Source: Portulaca oleracea (taxonomy: Eukaryota > Streptophyta > Magnoliopsida > Caryophyllales > Portulacaceae). Taken from it: a stretch of DNA of 64,000 nt. Numbering within the stretch: position 1 is the stretch's first letter; every line of letters starts with the position of its first letter. The notes under the pieces are model-generated. The model saw only the letters and a program-made list of their open reading frames with translations, was not told the origin of the DNA and searched no databases. The stretch covers positions 17,563,867 through 17,627,866 of the forward strand of contig CM055882.1 of NCBI GenBank assembly GCA_029582165.1, in the 5' to 3' direction. This document shows, piece by piece, positions 10,899-21,817 of the stretch. Both the position numbers and the translations under genes were made by a program.

Positions 10899-10947
<49 letters not shown>
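10899..10947. repeat. (AT)n microsatellite
   Basis: About 24 uninterrupted AT dinucleotides. Confidence 0.98.
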
Positions 10948-10950
<3 letters not shown>

Positions 10951-11085
10951 TATCTAGCTAGTTATAGTTATAGCTAAAATAAATTAAAAATTAACAATAA
11001 TACTAATTAATAATTAACTATAACTAAAATCATGTACACATATCTACGTACGTATATGCACATTAATATTAAGCACCGGGCCAGG

Positions 11086-11502
11086 ATTCATATTATTTTA
11101 AATGAAAATGATAAACATCTTGACATAAGATGACTCTTAGCCATCTTGCATTTCTTCAAAATCACTAATAAAGTGAAATGTGAATGTATTTAAATCATTC
11201 TAAAGGTATGTTTAATTATTTTCAAGGTCACTACAACTTATAAACTACATAATAATAATTATTTATTTATATTTATTTCATAAATATAAACCTATGTATA
11301 AAATGTCGATTTTCTACTATGATTAATAAAATCGGGCTATTATTATATTTTTTTCAACTAGCTAATAAGTATTATATTATTATAATTGATAAATATATTA
11401 TAATTATTAAAGAAAATATTAATAAAACTTACAAAAATGTGAAATATAAACAATTCAAGATGGTTAAGAATTCATCTTGAGTCAAGATGGTTATCATGGT
11501 CC
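11086..11502. mobile_element. MITE-like element X, copy 1
   Basis: The left end (gggccaggat ... gataaacatcttgac ... gccatcttg) and right end (caagatgg ... gtcaagatggttatcatggtcc) form an imperfect terminal inverted repeat of about 50 bp. The interior is AT-rich and non-coding. About 360 bp of it align with 62591-62968, showing it is a dispersed repeat. No target duplication is obvious, so the superfamily is open. Confidence 0.65.
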
Positions 11503-11513
11503 TTATTTTAATT

Positions 11514-11680
11514 TGTCTTTTTATTAACATTTAATTAACAATTCTATACATTAACTATATTAATGTAGAAATTACAATAACTACAATAACATTAACAATT
11601 AATAATATAAATATTATTAAATATATATTATAATAATACATAATTAATAGTTATAATTAATAATAATAATAATATAAGTG
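11514..11680 (+). repeat. Direct repeat, copy 2 (partner 9972-10136)
   Basis: Same AT-rich segment as 9972-10136, here immediately right of MITE X copy 1. Confidence 0.8.
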
Positions 11681-11925
11681 TATGAAATTATACATGCATG
11701 GTAGATATATATCATTTTTTATTATATAAAAATATATTTTTTGTCATTATTTATTCCTCCACAAATCTTTTTACACAACTTTCTTACAAATTAAAAAAAA
11801 TTAATTTGCTCCATTTTAAAATTACAACCCACAATATATATTGTGTATAGTGTAATTAAATATATTGGAATATGTTTAATTTGTACCGACATTTAACTTT
11901 TTTTTTATTATTTTTTAATTGAAGA

Positions 11926-12114
11926 ATGGCGTCTGTTTGGGGCCTTAACAGACGCCATATTTGGCGTCTGATTTAAACAGATGCCTTTTCCAAAAAGGCG
12001 TTAAAGGTTTTGGCGTCTGTTTAATTCAGACGCCAATACCTAAATGTCGTCTGTTTAATTATACCCATTTCAAACGCCAAAAACATACGCTTTTGGGGCT
12101 GAATTCTACTGGTG
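11926..12114. mobile_element. CACTA-like subterminal repeat region, remnant
   Basis: Repeated GGCGTCTG / CAGACGCC palindromic units (e.g. ggcgtctgtttaattcagac) occur at ~11928-12080. The segment ends with ctactggtg at 12106-12114, whose reverse complement CACCAGTAG resembles a CACTA-family terminus. Clustered inverted subterminal motifs are typical of CACTA elements. No transposase and no second terminus are visible. Confidence 0.45.
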
Positions 12115-12252
12115 ATAGTATAGTTTAAGGGTAATATATGATTTGTTTATAATGAAAATGACTTTAGTGTTTTACCATCATTATTGTTGAGTTTTATGAG
12201 TATTGTTGGATGCATTTATAGTGGTTGTCAACCATGATGACCATTATAAGTA

Positions 12253-12806
12253 AAATAAATCTTACACGTACATGTGTCAAGTTTTCTCTTTACCGTTAAT
12301 TTTTTTTATTTTAATATAAATTATAAGATATATTTTTTAAAAAAATTATATTATTTTAAAAAATTTAGAATGAATATTTTTCAAAATATGCTTGTTTACT
12401 AGGCTAAAATTTAGAATTAAGATATTTAAATTTTTAAAAGTATCGTAAAATTTTTTTAATTAGAAAAATATTTTATAATATTGTATTAAATAAAAAAATA
12501 AATGGTGAATATAAAAGTTGACACATATATGTGGTTTTTTCCATTTTGGACCCTGGAGTATAGGGTAATTTATTTTCTGGACTCTTCGTTTTTAACATTA
12601 CTTTTTTGGACCCTAAAGTTTGTGGCTGAATAAAAAAATGACCTTAAAGTTTGTGAGTTGAAAAAAAAGTCTCCTGTACAATTTTTCTTTTTCTTCTCAT
12701 GTTTTAAATTTCTTTCCCGTTTGTGTCAAACTTAAGGACCAAAGTTAAAACTGATATTGAGGCTATAATACACCTCTCTTATTTATGTTGGAGCTACTTA
12801 GACCCT
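12253..12806 (+). repeat. Large inverted repeat, left arm
   Basis: Pairs with 12807-12959 and, across the inserted solo LTR, with 15386-15631. The centre is at ~12806/12807, where 'agctacttagaccc' meets 'tgggtccaagtagct'. The left arm carries about 150 bp (~12530-12690) with no counterpart in the right arm. No coding content. It could be a foldback/MITE-like element. Confidence 0.75.
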
Positions 12807-12959
12807 GGGTCCAAGTAGCTCCAACATGAATAAGAAATGTTCATTATAGCCTTAATATGAGTTTTAACCCTAGTCATTAAGTTTAGTACCAATTAGGAGA
12901 GAAATTTAAACATGAGAAGAAAAAAGAAGATAAATTACCTATCTTCGCCATTCATTATT
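12807..12959 (-). repeat. Large inverted repeat, inner part of right arm
   Basis: Inverted copy of ~12690-12806 (ggagctacttggaccc ... ttctcatg on the reverse strand). The arm is interrupted at 12959 by the solo LTR and continues at 15386. Confidence 0.75.
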
Positions 12960-13585
12960 TGTAACACCCCAAAAATTTTAATCAAGTTTTAGCAAACTTA
13001 ATACGTGATTATTTTAGTGAAATGTTTTTAATTATTCTTTACACTACCAATTAAGTGTCAACGTATTTTAATTATTCATTCATTTATTTATTTACGTTCG
13101 AATTAATTTATTTATTTACTTGTCGTGAATTATATCGCAACACTTCCCGAATAAAAATATTACTAAGCAAATTTATTTTTGGATATGTGATTTCCTTTCC
13201 ATCTAGGCTTCTACTAATCAAAATGGAGTTTACTTACTCCTTCACTCCAATCAATATGCACTAATATTGGGAGATTATACCAATAACAAGCTTAATCTCT
13301 TCTCTAATCTCAATACATGTATGTAGACTATTCCAAGTACAATATACATATAAACTTCTCCTTTTAAAACCATATCCTAAAAACATGGGGTTTGTGTTGA
13401 CAAAGAGACTGCCATATACTCTTTTTCCTTTTCCCAAACGGCATCTTGTTCAAGTCCCCAAATCTTTCCCTGCCAAAGCTGTCATGACTACCTTTGTCTC
13501 AATAATGCCTGTAAAAGCTTGCAATAATAGAGACTTTTAGCAATTGAATAAGGTAAGCCCTAAAAACAGATAAAAAAAACAAAAC

Positions 13586-13593
13586 TATAAATA
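13586..13593 (+). promoter_or_regulatory. TATA box of solo LTR D
   Basis: TATAAATA upstream of the C-rich leader, at the same place relative to the leader as in element A's LTRs. Confidence 0.55.
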
Positions 13594-15105
13594 AGGAATT
13601 GAAGAACAGATTAAATCTCACAAACACACCCTTACATCCCTTCATCCCTCCTCCTCGGCAATCACCACCATCGACCACCACCATCAACACCAGTTGCCGC
13701 CCAGAAAACCACCCACCACAACACCAAAAACACCATGACCGCCCCAAAACTAAACTCAATCTGAAAAATATTACAATTCAAACAACTACTCACCCACCTC
13801 TCTCCATCCAAAATTCGACAAATACCACCACCGCCGCACCCACTGCATCCACCGCCCAAATTACAACAGGAAACCACCCACAAAGCCATCGGAAACCACC
13901 CACAAAATATCCCAAAAACATACCTGAGCCCTTGTTTGCATCCCCTGTTTCGGCCGCCATCTGCGAAGCCGACCAGACTCGCTTCCATCCTCCGCCTTCG
14001 ATTCTGACCTCCGACCGCCGGACGCCGCTGCTCGTGGTTGCCGGTCATCGTTCGAACCCCCGTGTACCCTTCTCTGCCCTTTTGTCCCCTTGGCCTTCGA
14101 TTAAAAAAGAGGAAGAAGAAGGGGGAGCCCAATTAAGTTGTGGTAAACCCTAAACACTCTTCTAATTCCTAATTTCCTTCTAAATTCCTCATTCTTCTAA
14201 TTATTCTTATTTTCCTAATTAATTAAATTCCTATCCTATTAAAATTCAGATCCAGTTACTTAATTTCATTGTCCAAAGTACGGAGAAATTTACTAATATT
14301 CGGGAAGAAAAAGGTATAATTCGATGACTATATCTTTTAAAATCAATTATTTGATTTTATTCAATTATGCAATTACATATATGCTCAATCAACCATTTAC
14401 TTGGTTTCATAATATATTTTGTCATATTAAATTGTGGACCCTTATCAGCACACCCGGTACCGGAGCCTGAGTTAGTAACCGACTCAGATATGCGCATAGT
14501 TAAAGACAGGATCTTATGGTTGCTTTACAACATATCATATCATATAGATTGGCCTAAAAACCAATCGGGAGTTTCCACTCAGATAATAATAATCGAGCAA
14601 TCAAGTTTTTATAATATTTCCTCTCTCCCTCGTTTCAAAATAAAATGAATTTCAAACCGAGCTCACCTAAATATTATTTTATTTTTACATTATAGTGTCG
14701 AATTATATTGAGTTCCATCTCACGTTTTATTTTTTTAAAATATGTTTTGTTTTAGGTACCAAGGGGAAAGGGAAAACGCCAGCTCCAAACTGAAATTTAT
14801 CAGCTAGTAGTTACCTAAATCTATTCACTAGAGTCGGCTCACTACTTTTATCTGCATATTTTGATGTGTTTACGTTTTATGTTTTATGCTTTATGACTAT
14901 TTTAAGTTCTAGTTAAGTTTTAATTTTCGTTGCATGTTATGTTGAATTTTGATTATATTTATATTAAAGTGTGTTTTATCTCAACGTGATAATTGCCTAG
15001 TAGATTATATATGCATGTCCTAATACCTTTTAAAAACTTTCAAACGTTACATATACATATTTATATGTCTAAGTTTATTATTAACGTCTTTTCTCTCTAT
15101 TAAAA

Positions 15106-15188
15106 GTTATTATCATTATTATTATTATTATTTCCATAACTTATTACAATTTTCGTTGTTATTATTATTATTATTATTATCATTATTA

Positions 15189-15219
<31 letters not shown>

Positions 15220-15240
15220 TATTATTGATTGTTGTTGTTG
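15106..15240. repeat. (ATT/TTA)n microsatellite, interrupted
   Basis: Two blocks of attatt repeats with occasional atc units, ending in (ttg)n. Confidence 0.95.
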
Positions 15241-15385
15241 TTGCTTAATTTGTCATATTAGAAAAACCTTGCTTTTCCTTGTTGGAGAAGCAGCAGTAAC
15301 GCTCTCGGCTTTTAAGCTTCCGCTAAAATAACATTAATTAAGATAAAATATGGGTAATCCCCTGATTAGTGGTCGGGGCGTTACA

Positions 15386-15631
15386 TTATTTTATTTAGTA
15401 CAACATTATAAAATATATTTTCTTAATTAAAAAAAGATTAGAAAATTTTGAAATTTTAAATACCTTAGCTCTAAGTTTTTGCGTAGTAAAGAAGTATATT
15501 TTGAAAAACATTTATTTTAAATTTTTTTAAAAATAGACTACAATTTTAAAAAATATATTTGACGGTTTATATTAAATAAAAAGCTATCGGTCAAGATAAT
15601 ACTTGATACATGTATGTGTAAGATTAATTTT
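15386..15631 (-). repeat. Large inverted repeat, outer part of right arm
   Basis: Its sequence (attttgaaaaacatttattt ... cttgatacatgtatgtgtaa) is the degenerate reverse complement of ~12253-12520. It restores a near-continuous palindrome once solo LTR D is removed. Confidence 0.72.
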
Positions 15632-15822
15632 TGTTGAGAAGCCCACTTCAATCGAGGCCCATGGTACACAAGTTAAGTGAGGTTCCATCTTAAAACCAAT
15701 TGGTGTTAAGAGGAGTAACCCACTTGACTTATACACCATATGCTTTCTCTTTACTTTTTCAATGTGGGACATTTTTACTTATGGGTGAATCCCAACAATT
15801 TTCTTTACGCTATAAGTACATC

Positions 15823-16004
15823 CCACTTTAAAATAGTAAATTTTCGTTCCATCCATTAAATTGTAAATAATTATTGATAAAAATTTTAAACGACGAGCAA
15901 CAGGAAGCACCCTCTGAGCGCACAAAGTTGGTATGCTCCCGGAAGCACTGTCGTGGCTCTAAGCGCGTATCTTAGGGAAAGCCTAATGGGTCCACCAACC
16001 TATA
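15823..16004 (-). repeat. Tandem duplicate of SINE 3' half plus flank
   Basis: 15823-15890 (flank ...ttcgttccatccattaaatt...) and 15891-16004 (SINE body, 3' half only) are repeated at 16005-16200. This copy stops at 'ccaacctata' and lacks the tRNA-like head, so it is a partial segmental duplicate. Confidence 0.85.
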
Positions 16005-16086
16005 AGTAAATTTAAAATAGTAAAATTTCGTTCCATCCATTAAATTGTAAATAATTATTGATAAAAATTTTAAAAAAGAAAAAAAA

Positions 16087-16310
16087 CGATGAGCAACAGG
16101 AAGCACCCTCTGAGCGCACAAAGTTGGTATGCTCCCGGAAGCACTGTCGTGGCTCTAAGCGCGTATCTTAGGGAAAACCTAATGGGTCCACCAACCTATA
16201 GGGAATGGGGAAACCAGGCATACACGCGTAGGTTGCTGCTCCCAAGAATCGATCCGGGACCTGTGAGTTACCACAGTGCAACATGTACCACTTGAGCTAA
16301 GAGCTCATTG
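16087..16310 (-). mobile_element. tRNA-derived SINE, minus strand
   Basis: On the minus strand the head carries a pol III A box TAGCTCAAGTGG (16299-16288) and a B box GGATCGATTCT (16255-16245), start-to-start 44 nt. That is a tRNA-like internal promoter. The body continues through ...ggttttccctaagatacgcg... to gttgctcatcg, followed by a T/A-rich tail at ~16070-16086. Length is about 220 bp. The short plus-strand open frame over it (16089-16295) is a shadow. Confidence 0.82.
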
Positions 16311-16373
16311 ATTTTTTTTTAATTTTTTTATAGCTACTTACTTGGTAAGGTCTATGTTGTATTTCTGAAGTTC

Positions 16374-16649
16374 AGGCCTTATTCTTCTATACAACCGACT
16401 GGCTGCGGTCACACAACACACCGCACCTTGCCACAACCTACCGCAACATACTAATCCAACACAATTTATCACAACCTACCACAATTAACTTTTTCACATT
16501 TACCAACACAATTTACAATTATTAAAAATAAAACTCACCACAACCCACTACAATCCACCACAACCTTTTTAAACCCACCAAATTCCACAACAATTCCATA
16601 CACCGCACAACATTCATACCGCAACTAGTAGTATAAAAGAACAAGGCCT
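16374..16649. mobile_element. Short MITE with AGGCCTT termini
   Basis: Starts AGGCCTTATTCTTCTATAC and ends with the inverse of AGGCCTTGTTCTTTTATAC. The interior is rich in CCACAACC / CCGCAACC units. A target duplication is not clear. Confidence 0.6.
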
Positions 16650-17002
16650 AGCTGCTGCCTTTTTTAACGACACAACTTTGAAGACCGTATATTTAAATTT
16701 ATTATTTATACACAAATTCCTAAAGTTCCAAAATTGCATCACAATTTACATAATCATTTGTGAATGAATACATGCCAACGTGTTGGTCCATCGATGATTC
16801 ATTCATATGAGCACATAATAATATGTGACTCTTTCTACAAAATCACAAATCATGCAACATATAGAAATCTTAATGTCTATAGAATTTAATCTACAAAATC
16901 ATGACAATATAAGAGCTTTGTTTTAATGGTAGTTCCTCCATGGGAGTTATGAAGACCATCTATTAACACGCACTTTATATAAAACAAAAGGAAAAATTAA
17001 GA
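16650..17002. other. Intergenic, 3' flank of the glycosyltransferase gene
   Basis: AT-rich sequence with no ORF or repeat of note. It holds the 3' untranslated region and polyadenylation signals of the minus-strand gene ending at 17003, which I cannot place exactly. Confidence 0.5.
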
Positions 17003-18229
17003 TTATAGTGCAATTTGGTGTTTTGCACTTTCAAAATTGTATATATCTTTACAAATAACACAATGATCAGAAATTAAGCTCCCTATAATGCTTCCCTCTT
17101 CAATCCTCAACTTATTACTAAATTTATTCCATAAATGTACACCATAAGACTCATTGTTAAGCTGTAGCAACTTATCTCTAGCCCACCTCTCTTGGGCCTT
17201 TCCCTTGGGCTGCTCGAAAAGCCCATGAATCCTGTGCCAGTCAACTGGGTAGAACGCCATGGGAGATAGAACGCTAAACTCAAAGCTTGGGTCATTGGCA
17301 ACTCTCCTGGCGACCCTAGACACCAAGAGTGGACCATTATACCCCCACCAGTTGCCGTTGAAATGGTAGGCAAATTCCTCTATGAACCTCATCAACAGAG
17401 GATGCCCTTTGTCAAATATCAACACTGCATTGTTGAGCACCCTCCAGGTGTTGGTTGTGGCGTTGACGCTTTGTGTACCGATGGAGTTCCTCAGACTTGA
17501 CATGTCCTTGAGGACGATGACATCCATGTCTAAGTACACACCCCCGTACTTGTAGAGGACAACGAGCCGTAGGAGGTTGGAGAGGTTCTGAGTTATGGGT
17601 ATTGTCCCGGGGTCGACTTTTCCTTGCTTGAGCATATCGAGCCAGGTTTGGGCTGGGGTGTTGTTGAAAAGGAGAGAAAAGTCGGGCGCAACAGGAAATA
17701 CTTTGAACCCCTGACTAGTAAGTGGTGCGAGAATTTTCCGTCCGAGTTTCGAGTCCATGGTCCTAGACACTATGACCACGCACCCGTCAGGGTGTGACTT
17801 GAGGACACTCTCTAAGGAGAATAACTCCCGTGGGCTGAATTTCGTCGCAGGAGAAATCCATGTCATGAAGAACCTCACCTTACAATATTTGACAGTGTTG
17901 TTTTGAGGCAGGCCTACATTGAAGAAGTGTTGGACCCTGTTGTGGAACAGTCTGGTTCTTGGGGTTGACTCCAGGGCGCGGAACCTTGGGAGCTTCTTCA
18001 TGAACCACGCGATCCGTTCGTCTCTGGAGTAGCTCTCAGGAGGGAATCCCAACGTGTCGCCTTTGTCATCCTCCTCTTCTAAGTTCTTGAAAAGCTTGAG
18101 GCCGTGAATATCATGGTGTTGTTGTGGTTGGAGGTAGAGGAAACAGAGCAACGAAACCCCGAAGATGGTGCTGAACAAGAAAACTGAAGCGAAAGATGTT
18201 GGAATGGAGGAACATTTGGGCTTTGTCAT
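17003..18229 (-). CDS. Alpha-1,4-glycosyltransferase-like protein (GT32 / Gb3-synthase-like), type II Golgi membrane protein
   Basis: An intact, intron-free 408-codon gene and the only convincing host gene here. Residues 12-33 form a hydrophobic signal anchor after a short basic N-terminus, which predicts a type II membrane protein, probably in the Golgi. Residues ~115-250 form the DXD sugar-transferase domain, with RLVVLYKYGGVYLDMDVIVL at 221-240 and the metal/nucleotide-sugar DXD at D234-D236. Residues ~265-395 match the Gb3-synthase C-terminal domain (NNAVLIFDKGHPLL, NWWGYNGPLLVSRV, FYPVDW, YGVHLWNK). Four N-glycosylation sequons occur at N110, N215, N256 and N359. Plant members are annotated as lactosylceramide 4-alpha-galactosyltransferase-like, but their acceptor is not established; glycolipid or cell-wall glycan transfer is inference. 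The start at 18229 is chosen because it supplies the anchor. The length is normal for the family and all key residues are present. Confidence 0.95.
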   Translation of the reverse strand: MTKPKCSSIPTSFASVFLFSTIFGVSLLCFLYLQPQQHHDIHGLKLFKNLEEEDDKGDTLGFPPESYSRDERIAWFMKKLPRFRALESTPRTRLFHNRVQHFFNVGLPQNNTVKYCKVRFFMTWISPATKFSPRELFSLESVLKSHPDGCVVIVSRTMDSKLGRKILAPLTSQGFKVFPVAPDFSLLFNNTPAQTWLDMLKQGKVDPGTIPITQNLSNLLRLVVLYKYGGVYLDMDVIVLKDMSSLRNSIGTQSVNATTNTWRVLNNAVLIFDKGHPLLMRFIEEFAYHFNGNWWGYNGPLLVSRVARRVANDPSFEFSVLSPMAFYPVDWHRIHGLFEQPKGKAQERWARDKLLQLNNESYGVHLWNKFSNKLRIEEGSIIGSLISDHCVICKDIYNFESAKHQIAL

Positions 18230-18853
18230 CGTGTGTGGTGTAATGTGCTAGACAGTGAGAAGATGTTTCAGAAAATTAAGAGCTTCATTTGTACAAGTTA
18301 TGGTTAATCATCCAAGTTTAAGATTATTTAATTAGCAAATAGCCAGTACAGATGACGATGACGATGAAGGGGATTAATGGATTTGATTATTAATTAATTA
18401 TTAGTGGTTGTTGGATTTTGTTTAGTGTTTTCATGGAAAATACTTGTGGTCTGCAATTGGGATATATGCCGGCTTCTTTGATAATGTATGTTTCATGTCA
18501 TGATCATATATAACTATAGAGAAAATTAATTAGAGGGAGCTGAGGTGTGAGCTCAAGTTCATTGGAGCTGTATGGTACAGTATGTCCTTACCCATGTATT
18601 CTCATGGTTGTTGATATACGTCAACAAAAAATTACTGCATGTGCTTATAATAATTGAATCTTAATTAAATATGTTGGAAGTTATTAAGAGGCATGCAAGA
18701 TGATGATACCCAACTTAAAAAAACAAAGACAGAAGAAGAGCACCTTGACTTCATTTCTTGTTTTTATTGGTTGGTTGTTGGGGTTGGGAAGCATTTTATT
18801 AGGTGTTAATCCAACCATATGCTTGCACATTTTATTTTGGGTTTTTGGCTGGC
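18230..18853 (-). promoter_or_regulatory. Upstream region of the glycosyltransferase gene
   Basis: About 620 bp of AT-rich sequence between the gene's ATG and a MITE. An ATTAAATAAT stretch (minus strand, ~18325) is a weak TATA candidate about 100 nt upstream. No other gene is visible, so this should hold the promoter. Confidence 0.4.
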
Positions 18854-19346
18854 AAAAATCCGTACCGAGGGCATTGTGATCGAGAATAATTCAAAGTGAC
18901 TTTTTGGCTGGTGGTAGTCTATACTTATTCATTATTTTCGTAAGATCCAGTTGAAATTTCGGCGGAATCGATGTGTAGCGGGAGCACGTGCCCTTCTAAC
19001 TAAAAGCATGTCACGTCAATTTTTTTAATTCTATTTTAACGTTACAACGATAAAATAGAATTTAAAAAAAATTGTCGTGACATGCTTTTAATTCATTGCT
19101 AATGTTTTTCCCCCATAATATAAGCGTAAGGTGAATAATGTAACTTAAACGATAAAATAGAATTAAAAAAAATTTGACGTGGCATGCTTTTAATTAAAAG
19201 GGCACGTGCTCCGGTTGCCACATCAGCATTCTGGTGCCGGAATTTCAATCTCGGATGCTACGAGAAAATGAATAAGTATAGACTGCCACAAGTCAAAAAG
19301 TCACTTTGAATTATTCTAAATCACAAGACCCTCAGTACGGATTTTT
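18854..19346. mobile_element. Fully palindromic MITE/foldback (arms ~220 bp)
   Basis: AAAATCCGTAC...GAGGG at the left matches the inverse of the right end. Pairing runs through 'agaataattcaaagtgactt', 'agtctatacttattcatt' and 'gagcacgtgcccttt' to a centre near 19105. The motif with core gcatgtcacgtcaa...ttaattctatttta occurs three times inside (~19003, ~19048 inverted, ~19151 inverted). The arms contain a CACGTG G-box. No clear TSD. Confidence 0.85.
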
Positions 19347-19382
19347 ATTTTCCGGTGCGTTTGTCTCTTACATACACTCTTT

Positions 19383-19407
19383 ATACATACATACATACAT
19401 ACATACA
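19383..19407. repeat. (TACA)n microsatellite
   Basis: About six tandem TACA units. Confidence 0.9.
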
Positions 19408-20168
19408 GATAACAATCGCAAAAAAAATAACAAACATCAGAGTACTTAGCTCTGCTAATATGAGATGTGAGAGGATCAGTACATAGGCAGTATTCCTCTA
19501 AGTACCAGAGTATGGAACTGTTGATTTTGAAAAAAGAAAATTCAAAGCTAAAAAAAAAATTTAAAAAAAAAAACCCAGTAAAGCTAACAACAATACTACA
19601 AATTTCCAACCCTTATAAATCATTTCTGGTTCTGTCCATAAATCAAACACTTTGTTCATTTCAATTTTTTTCTTATTTCTCTACCCAAACTCAATTTTGA
19701 ATCAAATTTAGGCATGTGTAAATTGTCCAATTTGTTAAAAAAATGAAACAAAAATTGGACATCAATTTGTCCTTATATAAACAATTTTTTTTTTAATTGT
19801 TCAAAGTACATGTAGGGCTAAATAATTTGGAAAAAAGTTGCATAAACAACATAACTACAGTAGAAAATGTAGAATATATGAAAGATGATCAAAGAACAAA
19901 TATACAATACAAAACAATTAACAAGAGTTCATCATTATTTTTTGCCTGCTTTTCTTCCATCCATAGGTCCCTAAAAGTTTCATTTTTGTTTCCTCATCAT
20001 TGTGGATATATGAAGCCCAAATCCCATCCAACCTTTGCCGTTCTATCTGTCTCATCATCCAATCTCCAGAGCTAGCAATCCACAAATTTTTGTGCATTGT
20101 CTGCTAATCCATAAACCATCTTCATTGTTGAATTTGTGATTTTAGTGTGTTTTTGCTTCCCTTTATTG

Positions 20169-20860
20169 TCACCCGAACTCCTCAAACAAGCGACCCTGCA
20201 AGTTGCTTGTCCACAAAGCACCACTTGGATTTCCACATATTATACTATGATGTTTCTTTTGTTTAGCTCTGGCATCCGAAGCCTCGTGAATAAAGTCCTC
20301 ACAATTAGGGCGTAAGTCAGAACCTAAATCTACGTCAAAGAGACCAGATGGATCACTAATAGTACTATTACTACCAAAAACGACAACCTTATCAGTATTC
20401 TCGTCATCACTGAGTAGAGATTCACTCATAAAAACATCTTTGTAGGACAACTTACTTGTAACCATAGGAAAAGCCTTAGATATGTCGATTAGGTATGTGA
20501 TGGTTTGCTCAAAACAAAACCACTGTCTCTCTCGATAGGCACACAAGGCTGTCTACAACAACTTCAACAAAATCAACCATTCTGTCTTGGATGCAGACGA
20601 AGCACTCTTAAAATTTTGAGTAGCCTAAGGCACACTCTTCCAAACCTTTGAAACCCTCTTTGATTCAGGCTTTGAACTCAAATTTTTTTTCTAAACTTCG
20701 TCCAAGGCACAATTAAAACATACCCATCAAACACTTTCCTAGCTATTAACTCCTTTAATAGATTTCGAACGTACTTGTCTGTCTTTAAACTGAACATAGC
20801 AGAAACGCTTACTATTTCTCCCATATTTTTGAGGATTGTAGACATTAACAATATCACTTA
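20169..20860 (-). pseudogene. Possible RRM-containing ORF remnant
   Basis: On the minus strand, around 20860-20700, one frame reads LSDIVNVYNPQKYG...SKRFCYVQFKD, which looks like the RNP1 core of an RNA-recognition motif. It is followed by several stops and frame changes. Downstream (20546-20169) a 125-codon frame continues with no recognisable domain (acidic segment SLLSDDENTDKVVVFG). This pattern occurs in decayed plant LINE ORF1 or RRM genes. I see no endonuclease or RT next to it, so the identity is tentative. Confidence 0.3.
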
Positions 20861-21812
20861 ATTTTTAAATAATTTCTGGCCAACCATAAGAAATTAACAT
20901 GCAATGGTAAATTGTCAACAAACACTAAAAAATATCGAACAAATTAAAACCCCTCCCCTAACTGATCTAGCAGTAAGTGAACTAGGATTTAGGGTTTTCG
21001 GCCTTCTAATTACCACCATTTTACCACTAGAACCAAGCAGGACAGTCGCTGGAAGGAAGAAACCTCCCAACTAGCTAGCATAGTAGAGAAGAAGGTGAGG
21101 AGGCCGAAATCTCGCCAGAACAACACCTCTATAGCTTGTTGGCACAAAGGCAATAACCTAGTATGTGTGGGTGTGTGTGTCTATGCGGTGCTATTGGTAA
21201 AATGGTGGTGGAAAATGAAAGGTAATTCTTCTTATCTACACTTATCTAGACATTGACCATCCGAATTTGACTGGAAAACAAATTTTTATAATTGTATGCC
21301 CTCCTCTAATCATATGCAATGACATTGGGGGTGCAAATTTATTAAATTATTTTCACTTTAAACTCTGATATACTGTCCTATTAGGGAAAAGAAAAAGAAA
21401 GAACCTCATGTATATCCTTTAATATTAGAAACTAGGAATGTCACTTTGCTATTAAAATTGGAATGAAACATTATTCAAATGACAGTTTTTTGTAGATGTA
21501 TCCTATTTTAAGCCTTATTCTACATTTGCTTATTTTAATTTACTTTTAAAACTAGGAATGTCACCTAAATATTTAAAACCATAAATGCAAATTTACTATT
21601 CTAATTGGATTTTGATAATTTTGTTAAACTTTAGGGGTTACATTCTAGACTTTTTATTATTTTGTTTTCATGATATTTAATCCTTAAATATTAATAATTA
21701 TGCATGTACTTTTATTATTTAAAATGCAATATGTACTATTTAAATGACATTTAAACAAATACTGCCAATCAAGATCAATGTTTATTTTATGATATCGTCA
21801 TTTTACTTGTTT
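20861..21812. other. Intergenic AT-rich sequence
   Basis: No ORF, RNA gene or clear repeat. A short (GT)n-like stretch lies near 21170. Confidence 0.5.
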
Positions 21813-21817
21813 ATCAT

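Larger units (their letters stand above)
12960..15385 (+). mobile_element. Solo LTR D of a Ty3/gypsy element, TSD ttatt
   Basis: Begins TGTAACACCCC and ends GGGGCGTTACA, the same terminal pattern as element A's LTR but in plus orientation. It is bounded by a perfect 5-bp target duplication ttatt (12955-12959 and 15386-15390), so this is a complete solo LTR left by LTR-LTR recombination. Inside are a TATAAATA box at 13586-13593, then a C/A-rich to GC-rich leader (~13600-14130) and a TTA/ATT microsatellite (15106-15240). The 184-codon open frame in the leader is Pro/Thr-rich low complexity and probably not a gene. Confidence 0.9.

Noticed and set aside
13599..14153. 184-codon Pro/Thr-rich ORF.
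   Set aside because: It lies inside solo LTR D in the leader position, is low complexity, and has a long antisense frame over it.
15640..15780. Tract with 'aaaaccaattggtgttaaga' and 'caatgtgggac', reminiscent of small plant retrotransposon or TRIM flanks.
   Set aside because: No paired LTR, PBS or TSD could be found.
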